The position numbers and the translations under genes are program-made. From NCBI RefSeq assembly GCF_902374955.1, contig NZ_CABKRX010000083.1:124001-188000 (forward strand): 64,000 bases of DNA. The letters run 5' to 3'. Positions 27,158 to 35,744 of this stretch are shown here, piece by piece. Positions within the stretch are counted from its first letter, which is position 1, and every line of letters starts with the position of its first letter. Source of the DNA: Bacillus massilioanorexius. GTDB lineage: Bacteria; Bacillota; Bacilli; Bacillales; DSM-1321. The notes under the pieces were generated by a model. It saw only the letters and a program-made list of their open reading frames with translations. It ran no database searches and was not told the origin of the DNA.

Positions 27158-27201
27158 AAAAAGGAGGTATCATACATAACTGTAAGAATACCTCCTTTTA
27201 A
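27158..27201 (-). terminator. Terminator of the SAV0927 gene, with an anti-Shine-Dalgarno arm
   Basis: A 12-bp stem AAAAGGAGGTAT/ATACCTCCTTTT with a 14-base loop and a T-run on the minus strand. Its 3' arm (27173 to 27159) is perfectly complementary over 15 bases to the ribosome site of its own gene (27526 to 27512). Confidence 0.88.
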
Positions 27202-27210
27202 TAAAGTTAC

Positions 27211-27510
27211 TTATTCATATTCTGATTGAAATGGCACATCTGGTAATTCTTCTTTTAAAAATTCTGCTAAGTCCATGGCTTCTTCTATTGACGTAATACG
27301 AAAAACTGATTTTAAATGATCTAAATCGTTTAAATCACTGGATTCTAGGAGGGTAGAACGACCTGTTTGCACACAAATTACTAACGGTTTTCCAAAGAAC
27401 ATATTCGTATAAATAATCCCAAAATCATAGCGAGTTTCCTTCGTAGTAAAACCAATAAAACGAACTTTAGCGCTTTCATACTCGTCATATAACTTTTCGA
27501 ATAGTTCCAT
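27211..27510 (-). CDS. SAV0927 family protein (DUF3055)
   Basis: A 99-residue soluble protein with the DUF3055 pattern: MELFEKLYDEYESAKVRFIG, GIIYTNMFFGKPLVICVQTG and RITSIEEAMDLAEFLKE. Function unknown. The ATG at 27510 has an ideal ribosome site, AAAGGAGGT, 8 bases upstream; the frame extends to 27543 without support. It has its own terminator, whose arm can pair with the ribosome site. Confidence 0.87.
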   Translation of the reverse strand: MELFEKLYDEYESAKVRFIGFTTKETRYDFGIIYTNMFFGKPLVICVQTGRSTLLESSDLNDLDHLKSVFRITSIEEAMDLAEFLKEELPDVPFQSEYE

Positions 27511-27659
27511 AATGATACCTCCTTTTAAATAGTTAAATATCATTATAAATATAATTGGAATTATTTGTCAATCGATATCTATTGAAGAATAGACTATTTT
27601 ATATATTTTACAAATGATAGAATAAAAGTATAAATAAGGAAAACAAAGAGGGTGTATTT

Positions 27660-28097
27660 ATGAACGTTACTGAAAGTGCTTATATTAAACTTGTTCCTTC
27701 TTCCACTAAACAAATTATTACTTTAGACGAAATCAAAGACATACTCCACTACTATAAAGAAATTACAAGCAAAACAGGGACACAGCTCGATTGGGATTAT
27801 GGTGACTATGCTTTCCCATACGAAATCAAAGAAACAGAAGAAGGTAATAGCCAGTGGTTCTATTTATCTTCGACAAAAGATCGTTACAATATTATTATTA
27901 TGGCAGTTGGACAAGAACTTATAAATGAGGATAATCAAGAAAGAATTCAGAGTTATATTCAAGTTTCATTAGTAAATTCTTCAACATACGGAGATAAATC
28001 AAAAGCAAATGAATTTTGTAAATTTATTTCAAAAAAACTTAAAGGTGAGTTACATTTATTTAATGAAAAGATTATTTATCATTACCCAAGAAAATAA
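27660..28097 (+). CDS. DUF1885 family protein
   Basis: A 145-residue soluble protein that fits the DUF1885 family found in Bacillus: MNVTESAYIKLVPSSTKQII at the start, LDWDYGDYAFPYEI in the middle (about residues 41-54) and a C-terminal LHLFNEKIIYHYPRK. Structures of the family are FKBP-like, but the function is unknown. It is preceded by GAGGGTG and transcribed divergently from the SAV0927 gene. Confidence 0.75.
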   Translation: MNVTESAYIKLVPSSTKQIITLDEIKDILHYYKEITSKTGTQLDWDYGDYAFPYEIKETEEGNSQWFYLSSTKDRYNIIIMAVGQELINEDNQERIQSYIQVSLVNSSTYGDKSKANEFCKFISKKLKGELHLFNEKIIYHYPRK

Positions 28098-28138
28098 AAT
28101 GTAAATCTATTTTATTTCTTACATAACAACATGTAAGA

Positions 28139-28381
28139 CTAATATAATACCTGATTAAATACTATATGAATACCAACATATGTTAGAAGGCTTATACTGG
28201 TTACAACTCCTGTTTTTAAATTAGAATGGAGAATAGATTTTCCAATAAAAATGGAAATCTGTAGAAACACAACAAACATGAACGCTTTAAAAACAAGTCG
28301 ATCATGGCGCGAAAGCCATTCAGCTATCGAGAATCCACTCCATACAATCCATTGAATTAGAATAACCGTATAGCTTCTCAC
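28139..28381 (-). CDS. Small membrane protein, function unknown
   Basis: An 80-residue protein with three hydrophobic segments (about residues 4-19, 28-45 and 55-78). I prefer the GTG at 28381 because AAGGAG lies 9 bases upstream; a TTG at 28411 would put that site inside the coding region. It lies next to the IS200 element. No family recognised. Confidence 0.6.
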   Translation of the reverse strand: MRSYTVILIQWIVWSGFSIAEWLSRHDRLVFKAFMFVVFLQISIFIGKSILHSNLKTGVVTSISLLTYVGIHIVFNQVLY

Positions 28382-28743
28382 ACTGCTCAACTCCTTCCAT
28401 TCATCAGACAAGTTATCCCCAAAAAGTATATGCTACTTCTTTGAAAATTATGAAAAGGGTTAAAAGGATTGAGCTATTAATGAGGGTCTGACAAATCATT
28501 TTACAGTTGAGACTAAGTAAAACTTATTTTTTCATAGAGGCAGTTTGTGACTATATTTGTTGATGAATTAATATAGATTTTCTTTTTTACTTTAATATTG
28601 TCTCATAAAAGTCAAAACCACCCGTGAGAACGGGTGGTTTGTTCTGCGGCTGAAAGCCTTTGTTACTGACCAAACCCTAAAGGGCTTCTGAATAGTTCGC
28701 CTTTTGTACTACTTTTACTGGCTTGACCTAAAAGGTCTTCCGC

Positions 28744-29226
28744 TCATTTTCTATTCTTTTTCTTTACCTCTTCACCAGTGAATGGATCAATATATTCCAT
28801 CATACTTAGCTGTTCTGCGACTATATCTTCTTGTATTTGATTACGTATATAATTTTGTATTACCTTTTTATTTCTTCCAACTGTATCTACATAAAATCCT
28901 GTACACCAAAATTTTCGATTTCCATATTTATATTTCAGATTGGCATGACGATCAAATATCATCAAGCTACTTTTTCCTTTTAAATAACCTACAAATACAG
29001 ACACACTTAACTTAGGTGGAATGCTTACTAACAAATGCACGTGATCTTTACACGCTGTTGCTTCAATGATTTCTACACCTTTTCTTTCGCATAAAGTGCG
29101 TAGTATTTGCCCAATATCCTTCTTTATTCTCCCATAAATAACTTGCCTTCTATACTTTGGTGCAAAGACGATATGATACTTACAATTCCAAATTGTGTGT
29201 GCTAAACTATTAGTGTCTTTTGACAT
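28744..29226 (-). CDS. tnpA: IS200-type Y1 transposase TnpA
   Basis: A 160-residue HUH transposase, full length. Motifs: YHIVFAPKYRRQVI (about residues 17-30), the His-x-His metal site DHVHLLVSIP (about 61-70) and the C-terminal helix with the nucleophile Tyr in KKVIQNYIRNQ (about 120-130). It moves single-stranded DNA by hairpin-guided cleavage. Its ribosome site GGAGG is buried in a leader stem, which is typical for the repressed translation of IS200. Confidence 0.93.
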   Translation of the reverse strand: MSKDTNSLAHTIWNCKYHIVFAPKYRRQVIYGRIKKDIGQILRTLCERKGVEIIEATACKDHVHLLVSIPPKLSVSVFVGYLKGKSSLMIFDRHANLKYKYGNRKFWCTGFYVDTVGRNKKVIQNYIRNQIQEDIVAEQLSMMEYIDPFTGEEVKKKNRK

Positions 29227-29229
29227 AAA

Positions 29230-29295
29230 AAACTCCTCCGTATGCTTTTATTTTGGTTGGCGAACCAAAAATAGTTTAGCACCTCGGAAGAGTTT
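29230..29295 (-). promoter_or_regulatory. tnpA leader hairpin that masks the ribosome site
   Basis: On the minus strand AAACTCTTCCG pairs with CGGAGGAGTTT, which contains the tnpA Shine-Dalgarno. A second stem TTTTGGTT/AACCAAAA sits in the loop (29251-29270). Such leaders are known to repress IS200 translation. Confidence 0.75.
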
Positions 29296-29362
29296 TTTTT
29301 AATACCACGCTATAAGCTTTTTAGAACCCTAGGCATAGCCCAGGGTTTTCTTTTTCACAACA

Positions 29363-29408
29363 AAAAAAAAGGTAATTTCAATTTGGATTACCCAAATTGA
29401 AATTACCT
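29363..29408 (-). terminator. Terminator of the pdhABCD operon
   Basis: A 16-bp stem (GGTAATTTCAATTTGG and its complement) followed on the minus strand by nine T residues, 13 bases past the pdhD stop. Confidence 0.95.
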
Positions 29409-29421
29409 TAAAATGAACATA

Positions 29422-30831
29422 TTATTTAACGATATGAATTGGGCTTCCTAATACAACTTCAGCAGCTTCCATAGTGATCTCACCTAAAGTTGGATGAGCA
29501 TGAATGGTCATTGCAATATCTTCAGCAGTCATTCCTGCTTCAATCGCTAAGCCTAGCTCAGAAACCATATCAGAAGCACCAGGACCTGCGATTTGCGCAC
29601 CAATTACAAGTCCATCTTCTTTTCTTGTAACAATTTTCATAAATCCTTCAGCTTCATTTAATGAAAGGGCACGTCCATTTGCTGCAAATGGGAATTTAGC
29701 AGCTACAATTTCTAAACCTTCATCTTTAGCTTGTTTTTCAGAATAACCAACAGATGCTAATTCTGGCTCAGAGAATACTACTGCAGGAATTGCTAAATAA
29801 TCAATTTCAGCTGCATGACCAGCAATTGCCTCTGCTGCAATTTTTCCTTCATAAGAAGCTTTATGAGCAAGTTGAGGACCAGAAACAATGTCACCAATTG
29901 CGTAGATGTTACTAATACTTGTTCTACATTGTTTATCAGTTTCAATTAATCCGCGATCAGTTAGTTTTACTCCGATTTCTTCCAAACCAATTTCACGTGT
30001 GTTTGGTTTTCTACCAACAGTAACTAATACATAATCCGCTTCTATTTTTTCTTCTTTACCTTTCGCTTCATACGTAACGATTACTTTATCTTCAGATTCT
30101 TCAACGCCTTTAGCTAGAGCATTCGTAACAATTGTAGCGCCTTTTTTAGTCAAGTTACGTTTTACAAGCGTTGTCATCTGTTTTTCAAAACCAGGAATGA
30201 TTTCAGGGCCACCCTCAAGAATCGTAATTTTAGTACCGAAGTTAGCATAAGCTCCACCTAACTCTGTACCGATAACTCCACCACCGATTACTACAAGTGA
30301 TTCTGGAATTTCTTGAAGATTTAGTGCCCCTGTTGAATCGATAACACGTTTGCTATATTTAAACGCTGGAATCTCTATAGGTGTTGAACCTGTAGCGATG
30401 ATAGCATTTTTAAACTTATATGTTTGTGCAGAGTTTTCATCCATAACACGTACAGTGTTTTCATCAACAAAATAAGCTTCTCCATAAACTGTATCGATTT
30501 TGTTACCTTTTAATAATGAGCTTACTCCGCCTGTTAATTTTTTTACAACAGAATTTTTAAATTCTTGTACTTTTGAGAAATCAACTTGAACATTTTCAGC
30601 TGTAATCCCCATATCCGCTGAATTTTTAGCATGATCATAACGGTGACCTGCTGTGATTAATGCTTTTGAAGGAATACAACCGACATTTAAACAAACCCCT
30701 CCAACAGTACCTTTTTCTACAACAGTAACTTTTTGACCTAGTTGAGCTGCTCTTATAGCTGCTACATATCCTCCTGGACCTGCTCCTATGACAAGAGTAT
30801 CTGTTTCAATCGGGAAATCTCCTACTACCAT
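29422..30831 (-). CDS. pdhD: Dihydrolipoyl dehydrogenase (E3)
   Basis: A 469-residue flavoprotein. FAD site VIGAGPGGYVAAIRAAQLG (about residues 15-33), redox disulfide GGVCLNVGCIPSK (about 44-56), NAD site VVIGGGVIGTELG, and the C-terminal catalytic pair HAHPTLGE. It reoxidises the dihydrolipoyl group of E2 and serves the pyruvate and other 2-oxoacid complexes. It is the last gene of pdhABCD, 3 bases after pdhC. Confidence 0.98.
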   Translation of the reverse strand: MVVGDFPIETDTLVIGAGPGGYVAAIRAAQLGQKVTVVEKGTVGGVCLNVGCIPSKALITAGHRYDHAKNSADMGITAENVQVDFSKVQEFKNSVVKKLTGGVSSLLKGNKIDTVYGEAYFVDENTVRVMDENSAQTYKFKNAIIATGSTPIEIPAFKYSKRVIDSTGALNLQEIPESLVVIGGGVIGTELGGAYANFGTKITILEGGPEIIPGFEKQMTTLVKRNLTKKGATIVTNALAKGVEESEDKVIVTYEAKGKEEKIEADYVLVTVGRKPNTREIGLEEIGVKLTDRGLIETDKQCRTSISNIYAIGDIVSGPQLAHKASYEGKIAAEAIAGHAAEIDYLAIPAVVFSEPELASVGYSEKQAKDEGLEIVAAKFPFAANGRALSLNEAEGFMKIVTRKEDGLVIGAQIAGPGASDMVSELGLAIEAGMTAEDIAMTIHAHPTLGEITMEAAEVVLGSPIHIVK

Positions 30832-30834
30832 CTT

Positions 30835-32127
30835 TTACGCCTCCATTAATAGTAATTCTGGATCGTTCAATAAACGCTTAATGTGGTTTAAAGCATTTTG
30901 AGCTGTCGCACCATCAATGATACGGTGATCAAAGCTTAAAGATAAAGCTAATACTGGTGCAGCGACGATCTCACCATCTCGCACAATCGCTTTTTCAGCA
31001 ATTCTACCGATACCTAAAATCGCAACTTCTGGATGATTGATAACAGGTGTAAACCATTGACCACCAGCACTACCAATATTCGTAATTGTGCAAGAAGCAC
31101 CTTTCATTTCAGCTGGTGCCAATTTACCATCACGCGCTTTCCCAGCCAGTTCATTAATTTCATTAGAAATCGCAAAAACAGATTTACGATCTGCATTTTT
31201 AACTACTGGTACTAACAAGCCCTTCTCTGTATCTGCAGCAATACCGATGTTATAATAATGTTTTTGGATAATTTCACTGTTTGCATCGTCAACAGAAGTA
31301 TTTAGAATTGGATATTCACGTAATGCACTCGTTAATGCTTTAACAACATACGGTAAGAACGTAAGTTTAATTCCTTTTTCCGCTGCAACATCTTTGAATT
31401 TCTTACGATGCGCCACTAATTTGGTAACATCAATTTCATCCATTAAGGTTACATGCGGAGCTGTACTTTTAGAGTTTACCATAGCTTTAGCAATAGCCTT
31501 ACGTATGGCGCTCATTTTTTCGCGAGTTTCTGGGAATTCACCTTCAAGAACAACAGGTGACGATGCAACTTTTCCTTCATTAGCAACAGTTTTTTCTGTT
31601 TCAGTTATGATTTCTTCTTTTGTATCCTCGTTTGCATTTCCACCATTTAAGAAGGCTTCGATATCTTGTTTTAACACTCGTCCGTTATTTCCAGAGCCAC
31701 TTACAAGAGTGATATCCACACCTTTTTCACGTGCGTATTTTCTAACTGAAGGCATCGCAATGATACGTTTCGTTTTTGTTTCTTGTACAGTAGTCTCTTC
31801 TTTTACTTCCTCTTTTACATCTGCAGTTGCTTCAGGCGCTTTTTCTTCCTCATGATGTTCGTCACCTTTAAAAGAAAGATCTTCATAACCTGGAGCATCA
31901 AAAGTCACAAGTACATCGCCGACAACTGCAACTGTTCCTTCTTCTACTAATACTTCTTCTACTGTACCAGCAACTGGAGAAGGGATTTCAACGACAGCCT
32001 TATCATTTTGCACTTCACACAAAACATCATCTTCTTGTACTTTATCACCTGGTTTAATAAACCACTTTACAATTTCACCTTCATGAATTCCTTCACCTAT
32101 ATCTGGTAATTTGAATTTAAAAGACAC
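30835..32127 (-). CDS. pdhC: Pyruvate dehydrogenase E2, dihydrolipoyl acetyltransferase
   Basis: A 430-residue E2 with one N-terminal lipoyl domain (lipoyl Lys in EVQNDKAVVEIPS, about residue 44), an acidic linker, a peripheral subunit-binding domain (IIAMPSVRKYAREKGVD, about 127-143) and the acetyltransferase core with the active site SFDHRIIDGATAQ. It forms the scaffold of the complex. The gap to pdhB carries a perfect hairpin. Confidence 0.97.
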   Translation of the reverse strand: MSFKFKLPDIGEGIHEGEIVKWFIKPGDKVQEDDVLCEVQNDKAVVEIPSPVAGTVEEVLVEEGTVAVVGDVLVTFDAPGYEDLSFKGDEHHEEEKAPEATADVKEEVKEETTVQETKTKRIIAMPSVRKYAREKGVDITLVSGSGNNGRVLKQDIEAFLNGGNANEDTKEEIITETEKTVANEGKVASSPVVLEGEFPETREKMSAIRKAIAKAMVNSKSTAPHVTLMDEIDVTKLVAHRKKFKDVAAEKGIKLTFLPYVVKALTSALREYPILNTSVDDANSEIIQKHYYNIGIAADTEKGLLVPVVKNADRKSVFAISNEINELAGKARDGKLAPAEMKGASCTITNIGSAGGQWFTPVINHPEVAILGIGRIAEKAIVRDGEIVAAPVLALSLSFDHRIIDGATAQNALNHIKRLLNDPELLLMEA

Positions 32128-32150
32128 CTACATCAACCTCCTATAATTCA

Positions 32151-32183
32151 GGTAAACCTTCCATAACTCATAGAAGGTTTACC
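32151..32183 (-). promoter_or_regulatory. Intercistronic hairpin between pdhB and pdhC
   Basis: A perfect 11-bp stem GGTAAACCTTC/GAAGGTTTACC with an 11-base loop, no T-run on the minus strand, in a 93-base gap. It is more likely a processing or stability element than a terminator, and could set the E1 to E2/E3 ratio. Confidence 0.6.
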
Positions 32184-32220
32184 CAATTTTGACCAATTAA
32201 CAAACCGAGCTAGTTTTATT

Positions 32221-33198
32221 TTAGAAATTTAATACTTTATTTGCTGTTTCAATAATATCTTTATAGTTTGGTAACCATACTGTTTCAGCTTGCGAGAATG
32301 CAAAGACTGTGTCAGCAGCTGTTACTCTTAACACCGGTGCTTCTAAGCTTAAAATCGCTCTTTCATTAATTTCAGCTACTACATTAGCTGCAATTCCAGC
32401 AGATTTTTGAGCTTCTTGTACAACTACTACTCGACCAGTTTTTTCAACTGAAGCAATAATCGTATCAATATCTAACGGACTAACCGTACGTAAATCAATC
32501 ACTTCAGCAGATTTTCCTGCTTTTTCTAATTCATCTGCTGCTTTTAAGCATTCTTGAACCATTGCTCCATAAGCTATCAATGTTACGTCTGTACCTTCAC
32601 GTTTCACATCAGCTTTCCCAAGCGGAATAGTATATTCCCCTTCTGGAACTTCTTGACGGAATGAACGATATAATTTCATATGTTCTAAGAAAATAACCGG
32701 ATCATTATCACGGATAGATGAAATCAATAATCCTTTCGCATCATAAGGTGTTGACGGGATAACAACTTTTACACCTGGTGTTTGAGCCATTAAACCTTCT
32801 AAACTATCTGCATGCATTTCTGGAGTATGAACACCACCGCCAAAAGGAGAACGAATTGTTACTGGTGAATGGTATCTACCACCTGAGCGATAGCGCATAC
32901 GAGCCATTTGTCCAGCAATACTATCCATAACTTCAAATAAGAAGCCGAAAAATTGAATTTCTGGAACTGGTCTGAATCCTTGTAATCCTAAACCTATTGC
33001 TAGTCCACCAATACCAGACTCTGCTAGTGGTGTATCAAATACTCGATCTTCACCAAATTCAGCCTGCAAACCTTCAGTTGCACGGAAAACCCCACCGTTT
33101 TTCCCTACATCTTCACCAAAGACTAGAACTTTCTCATCATTTTTCATTTCGACACGAAGTGCATCTGTAATTGCTTGAATCATAGTCATTTGAGCCAT
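32221..33198 (-). CDS. pdhB: Pyruvate dehydrogenase E1 beta subunit
   Basis: A 325-residue transketolase-like subunit. Signatures: VLVFGEDVGKNGGVFRATEG (about residues 24-43), DTPLAESGIGGLAIGLGLQG and FEVMDSIAGQMARMRYRSGG. It forms the alpha2-beta2 E1 that decarboxylates pyruvate with thiamine diphosphate. It follows pdhA by 3 bases. Confidence 0.98.
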   Translation of the reverse strand: MAQMTMIQAITDALRVEMKNDEKVLVFGEDVGKNGGVFRATEGLQAEFGEDRVFDTPLAESGIGGLAIGLGLQGFRPVPEIQFFGFLFEVMDSIAGQMARMRYRSGGRYHSPVTIRSPFGGGVHTPEMHADSLEGLMAQTPGVKVVIPSTPYDAKGLLISSIRDNDPVIFLEHMKLYRSFRQEVPEGEYTIPLGKADVKREGTDVTLIAYGAMVQECLKAADELEKAGKSAEVIDLRTVSPLDIDTIIASVEKTGRVVVVQEAQKSAGIAANVVAEINERAILSLEAPVLRVTAADTVFAFSQAETVWLPNYKDIIETANKVLNF

Positions 33199-33201
33199 AG
33201 T

Positions 33202-34317
33202 TTATTTCGACTCCTTTTCTTTGTAGATTTCGTACTGTTCTTTTAAATTAACTGGCATTTCTTCAAACATTATATTAATTAAGTCTGTTACTTTTTGTTT
33301 TGGAGTTGCATCTGCTAATTTGATTGCATCTTTGATTTCTTCCTTAGCACGTTCTATAACAGCTGTTTCTTTTTCTTCATTCCATAATCCTTTACTTTCT
33401 AAGTATTTACGGAATCGAACAAGCGGATCTTTTTTCTCCCATTCATTATCAATATCTGAAGTACGATAACGGGTAGGGTCGTCTCCGGCCATTGTGTGTG
33501 GACCATAACGATATGTTAATGTTTCAATAAGTGTTGGTCCTTCACCATTTATCGCACGCTCACGTGCTTCTTTAACTGCAGCATATACAGCTAAGACATC
33601 CATACCATCAACTTGAACACCTGGAATACCAGCAGCTACAGCTTTTTGTGCTATTGTTCTAGAAGCTGACTGTTTTTCAACTGGAGTTGAGATCGCATAG
33701 CGGTTATTTTGAACAATGAAGATAGCTGGAGCTTTAAAAGCACCTGCAAAGTTAATTCCTTCATAGAAATCCCCTTGTGAAGCACCACCATCACCTGTAT
33801 AAGTAATTGCTACTGATTTAGCACCATTTTTCTTCATTCCTAGTGCGACACCAGCACATTGAATATATTGAGCCCCGATAATAATCTGAGGTGAAATTAC
33901 ATTAACACCTTCTGGAATTTGGTTACCAACAAAGTGTCCACGTGAGAATAAGAAGGCTTGGTAGAGCGGAAGTCCATGCCAAATAAGTTGAGGAACGTCT
34001 CGATAGCCCGGAAGAATGAAATCTTCGCTTTCTAAAGCAAATTGCGAACCAAGCTGTGAAGCTTCTTGACCAGCTGTTGGAGCATAGAAACCTAGACGAC
34101 CTTGTCTATTTAAAGAAATTGAACGTTGGTCTAACACACGAGTGTATACCATTCTTGTCATCAATTCTTGTAATTGTTCATCAGAGATTTCAGGCATTAA
34201 ATCAGGATTAACAACTTGGCCCTCTTCATTTAATATTTGAATCGTTTGAAATTGATTATTAATCTCATCTAATTGCTTATTAACATCAATCAATACGTTT
34301 GTTTTTTTAACGTCCAT
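33202..34317 (-). CDS. pdhA: Pyruvate dehydrogenase E1 alpha subunit
   Basis: A 371-residue ThDP-binding subunit. Signatures: RMVYTRVLDQRSISLNRQGR, FYAPTAGQEASQ, LPGYRDVPQLIWHG and the ThDP motif GDGGASQGDFYEGINFA. The family N-terminus begins at the ATG at 34317 (AAAGGTG, 6 bases upstream); the longer frame to 34362 has no ribosome site. First gene of the operon. Confidence 0.97.
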   Translation of the reverse strand: MDVKKTNVLIDVNKQLDEINNQFQTIQILNEEGQVVNPDLMPEISDEQLQELMTRMVYTRVLDQRSISLNRQGRLGFYAPTAGQEASQLGSQFALESEDFILPGYRDVPQLIWHGLPLYQAFLFSRGHFVGNQIPEGVNVISPQIIIGAQYIQCAGVALGMKKNGAKSVAITYTGDGGASQGDFYEGINFAGAFKAPAIFIVQNNRYAISTPVEKQSASRTIAQKAVAAGIPGVQVDGMDVLAVYAAVKEARERAINGEGPTLIETLTYRYGPHTMAGDDPTRYRTSDIDNEWEKKDPLVRFRKYLESKGLWNEEKETAVIERAKEEIKDAIKLADATPKQKVTDLINIMFEEMPVNLKEQYEIYKEKESK

Positions 34318-34543
34318 TCTTATCACCTTTTCCTTCCTTGTATTAAAAGGTAGTAAACTCAAAAAATTTTTTCTTTTTAAAAAAATCGTTTTAGCTTACG
34401 TAATAAATGTCAATAATTATTTTCCACAACATTCTTTGAACCAAACGTATATCGCTTTTTCTCACACAGAAAATTCATCTGTACTATTGTTAAAAAACAT
34501 TATATTGTAACAACATCGTTTGATTATCTAGAGTGTACACGAT

Positions 34544-34559
34544 GACCGCTCAAGCCGTC
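34544..34559. promoter_or_regulatory. Operator-like dyad upstream of pdhA
   Basis: GACCGCTCAAGCCGTC has dyad symmetry (GAC-N-GCT/AGC-N-GTC), and a perfect GTGTACAC palindrome lies 4 bases away at 34533-34540. Both sit 215-240 bases upstream of pdhA in the 34318-35013 gap, which otherwise holds no gene I can support. Confidence 0.3.
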
Positions 34560-35013
34560 AACACTTATGTTTATCTTTTATTTATATTCTAATCAAATAT
34601 TATATTATAATCACTTTGATATTCTGTTATATAATATTATTATCAACTGTACTATAAAAAGCGAAATTTTATTGAATTTTATTGAACAAACGTTGAAAAC
34701 ACTTACATTTTGTCCTTTTCGACTATAGATAGAAAAACCTCCCCCTTTTCCTATATTGAAAAAAATTCTTATACATTTATTATTTTGAAATAGCACCATA
34801 ATACCCCACATACAACAACCAGAATTGAAGATACATTACTTGCCAAAATTTGAATAGAATATATAGGGAGATATCCTCTTAAGACTACATTTATTTACAA
34901 GGATTCGAAGTTAAGGTAAGATTTTAATTGATAAAACAAACAGTCTTATACGTCCTAGCACGAATAAAAGCGGGATAAAATAATTTTCACATTAAGGTTG
35001 AGGTGGATGTAAG

Positions 35014-35568
35014 TTGATTACAATGAAAGACATAGTTTTAGAAGATCATCCCGTATTACGAAAAGTAGCTGAAGAAGTTACTTTACCGGCATCAGAGGAA
35101 GATAAAGAAATCGCGCAAAAACTTCTAGAGTATGTTATTAATAGTCAAGATGAAGAAATTTCACAAAAATATGGTCTTCGTCCTGGAATAGGCATAGCAG
35201 CCCCACAAATAAATGTTTCTAAAAGAATTATCGCTGTACATGTATCAGATGATAAAGGAAATTTATATAGCTATGCATTAATAAATCCAAAAATTGTAAG
35301 CCATTCAGTTGAAAAATCGTATTTAGCAGGTGGAGAGGGTTGCTTATCAGTAGATCGTTCTGTACCAGGGTTTGTATCAAGATATTCTCGTATTACAGTT
35401 AAAGGTTTTACACCTGAAGGGGAAGAGGTAAAACTTCGTTTAAAAGGGCTACCAGCAGTTTGTTTTCAGCATGAAATTGACCATTTAAACGGTATCTTAT
35501 TCTTTGATCACATTAATTCAAAAGATCCATTCGCAGAAATACCTGGAGCTACTGTAATTAATAGATAA
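35014..35568 (+). CDS. def: Peptide deformylase
   Basis: A 184-residue metalloenzyme of the type 2 (Gram-positive, YkrB/DefB-like) class. The three motifs are present: GIGIAAPQ (about residues 58-65), GEGCLS (about 109-114) and QHEIDH (about 152-157). It removes the formyl group from new proteins. TTG start, with AGGTGG 8 bases upstream. Next to ykrA as in B. subtilis. Confidence 0.96.
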   Translation: MITMKDIVLEDHPVLRKVAEEVTLPASEEDKEIAQKLLEYVINSQDEEISQKYGLRPGIGIAAPQINVSKRIIAVHVSDDKGNLYSYALINPKIVSHSVEKSYLAGGEGCLSVDRSVPGFVSRYSRITVKGFTPEGEEVKLRLKGLPAVCFQHEIDHLNGILFFDHINSKDPFAEIPGATVINR

Positions 35569-35692
35569 GAAAACGATACTTTTTTCCATTTATCACCCTA
35601 TTATCTTAAAATTTATTCACTCATTTTCATAATGAAAAATAAACAGAATAGCGAAGCAACCATTTCATCACGATCCATTTTCTTATTATAGT

Positions 35693-35742
35693 AAAAGGGC
35701 TGGCGATAACAGAAATTCAACACTGTTACGTCAGCCCTTTCT
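35693..35742. terminator. Shared terminator between def and ykrA
   Basis: Stem AAAGGGCTGgCG plus TAACAG paired with CTGTTA plus CGtCAGCCCTTT, with T-runs on both sides, between convergent genes. Confidence 0.88.
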
Positions 35743-35744
35743 CT

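Larger units (their letters stand above)
28605..29355 (-). mobile_element. IS200-type insertion sequence (IS200/IS605 family)
   Basis: A single tnpA gene flanked by subterminal hairpins, with no terminal inverted repeats: 29325-29347 (AACCCTaGGC/GCCcAGGGTT) on the left end and 28616-28639 (AACCACCCG/CGGGTGGTT) on the right end. The exact cleavage sites are uncertain by about 20 bases. There is no accessory tnpB. The copy looks complete. It lies between the pdhD terminator and a small membrane protein gene. Confidence 0.85.

Noticed and set aside
34611..34811. A 66-codon minus-strand frame between pdhA and def
   Set aside because: No ribosome site, AT-driven composition and no family-like pattern; it overlaps no transcription signals.
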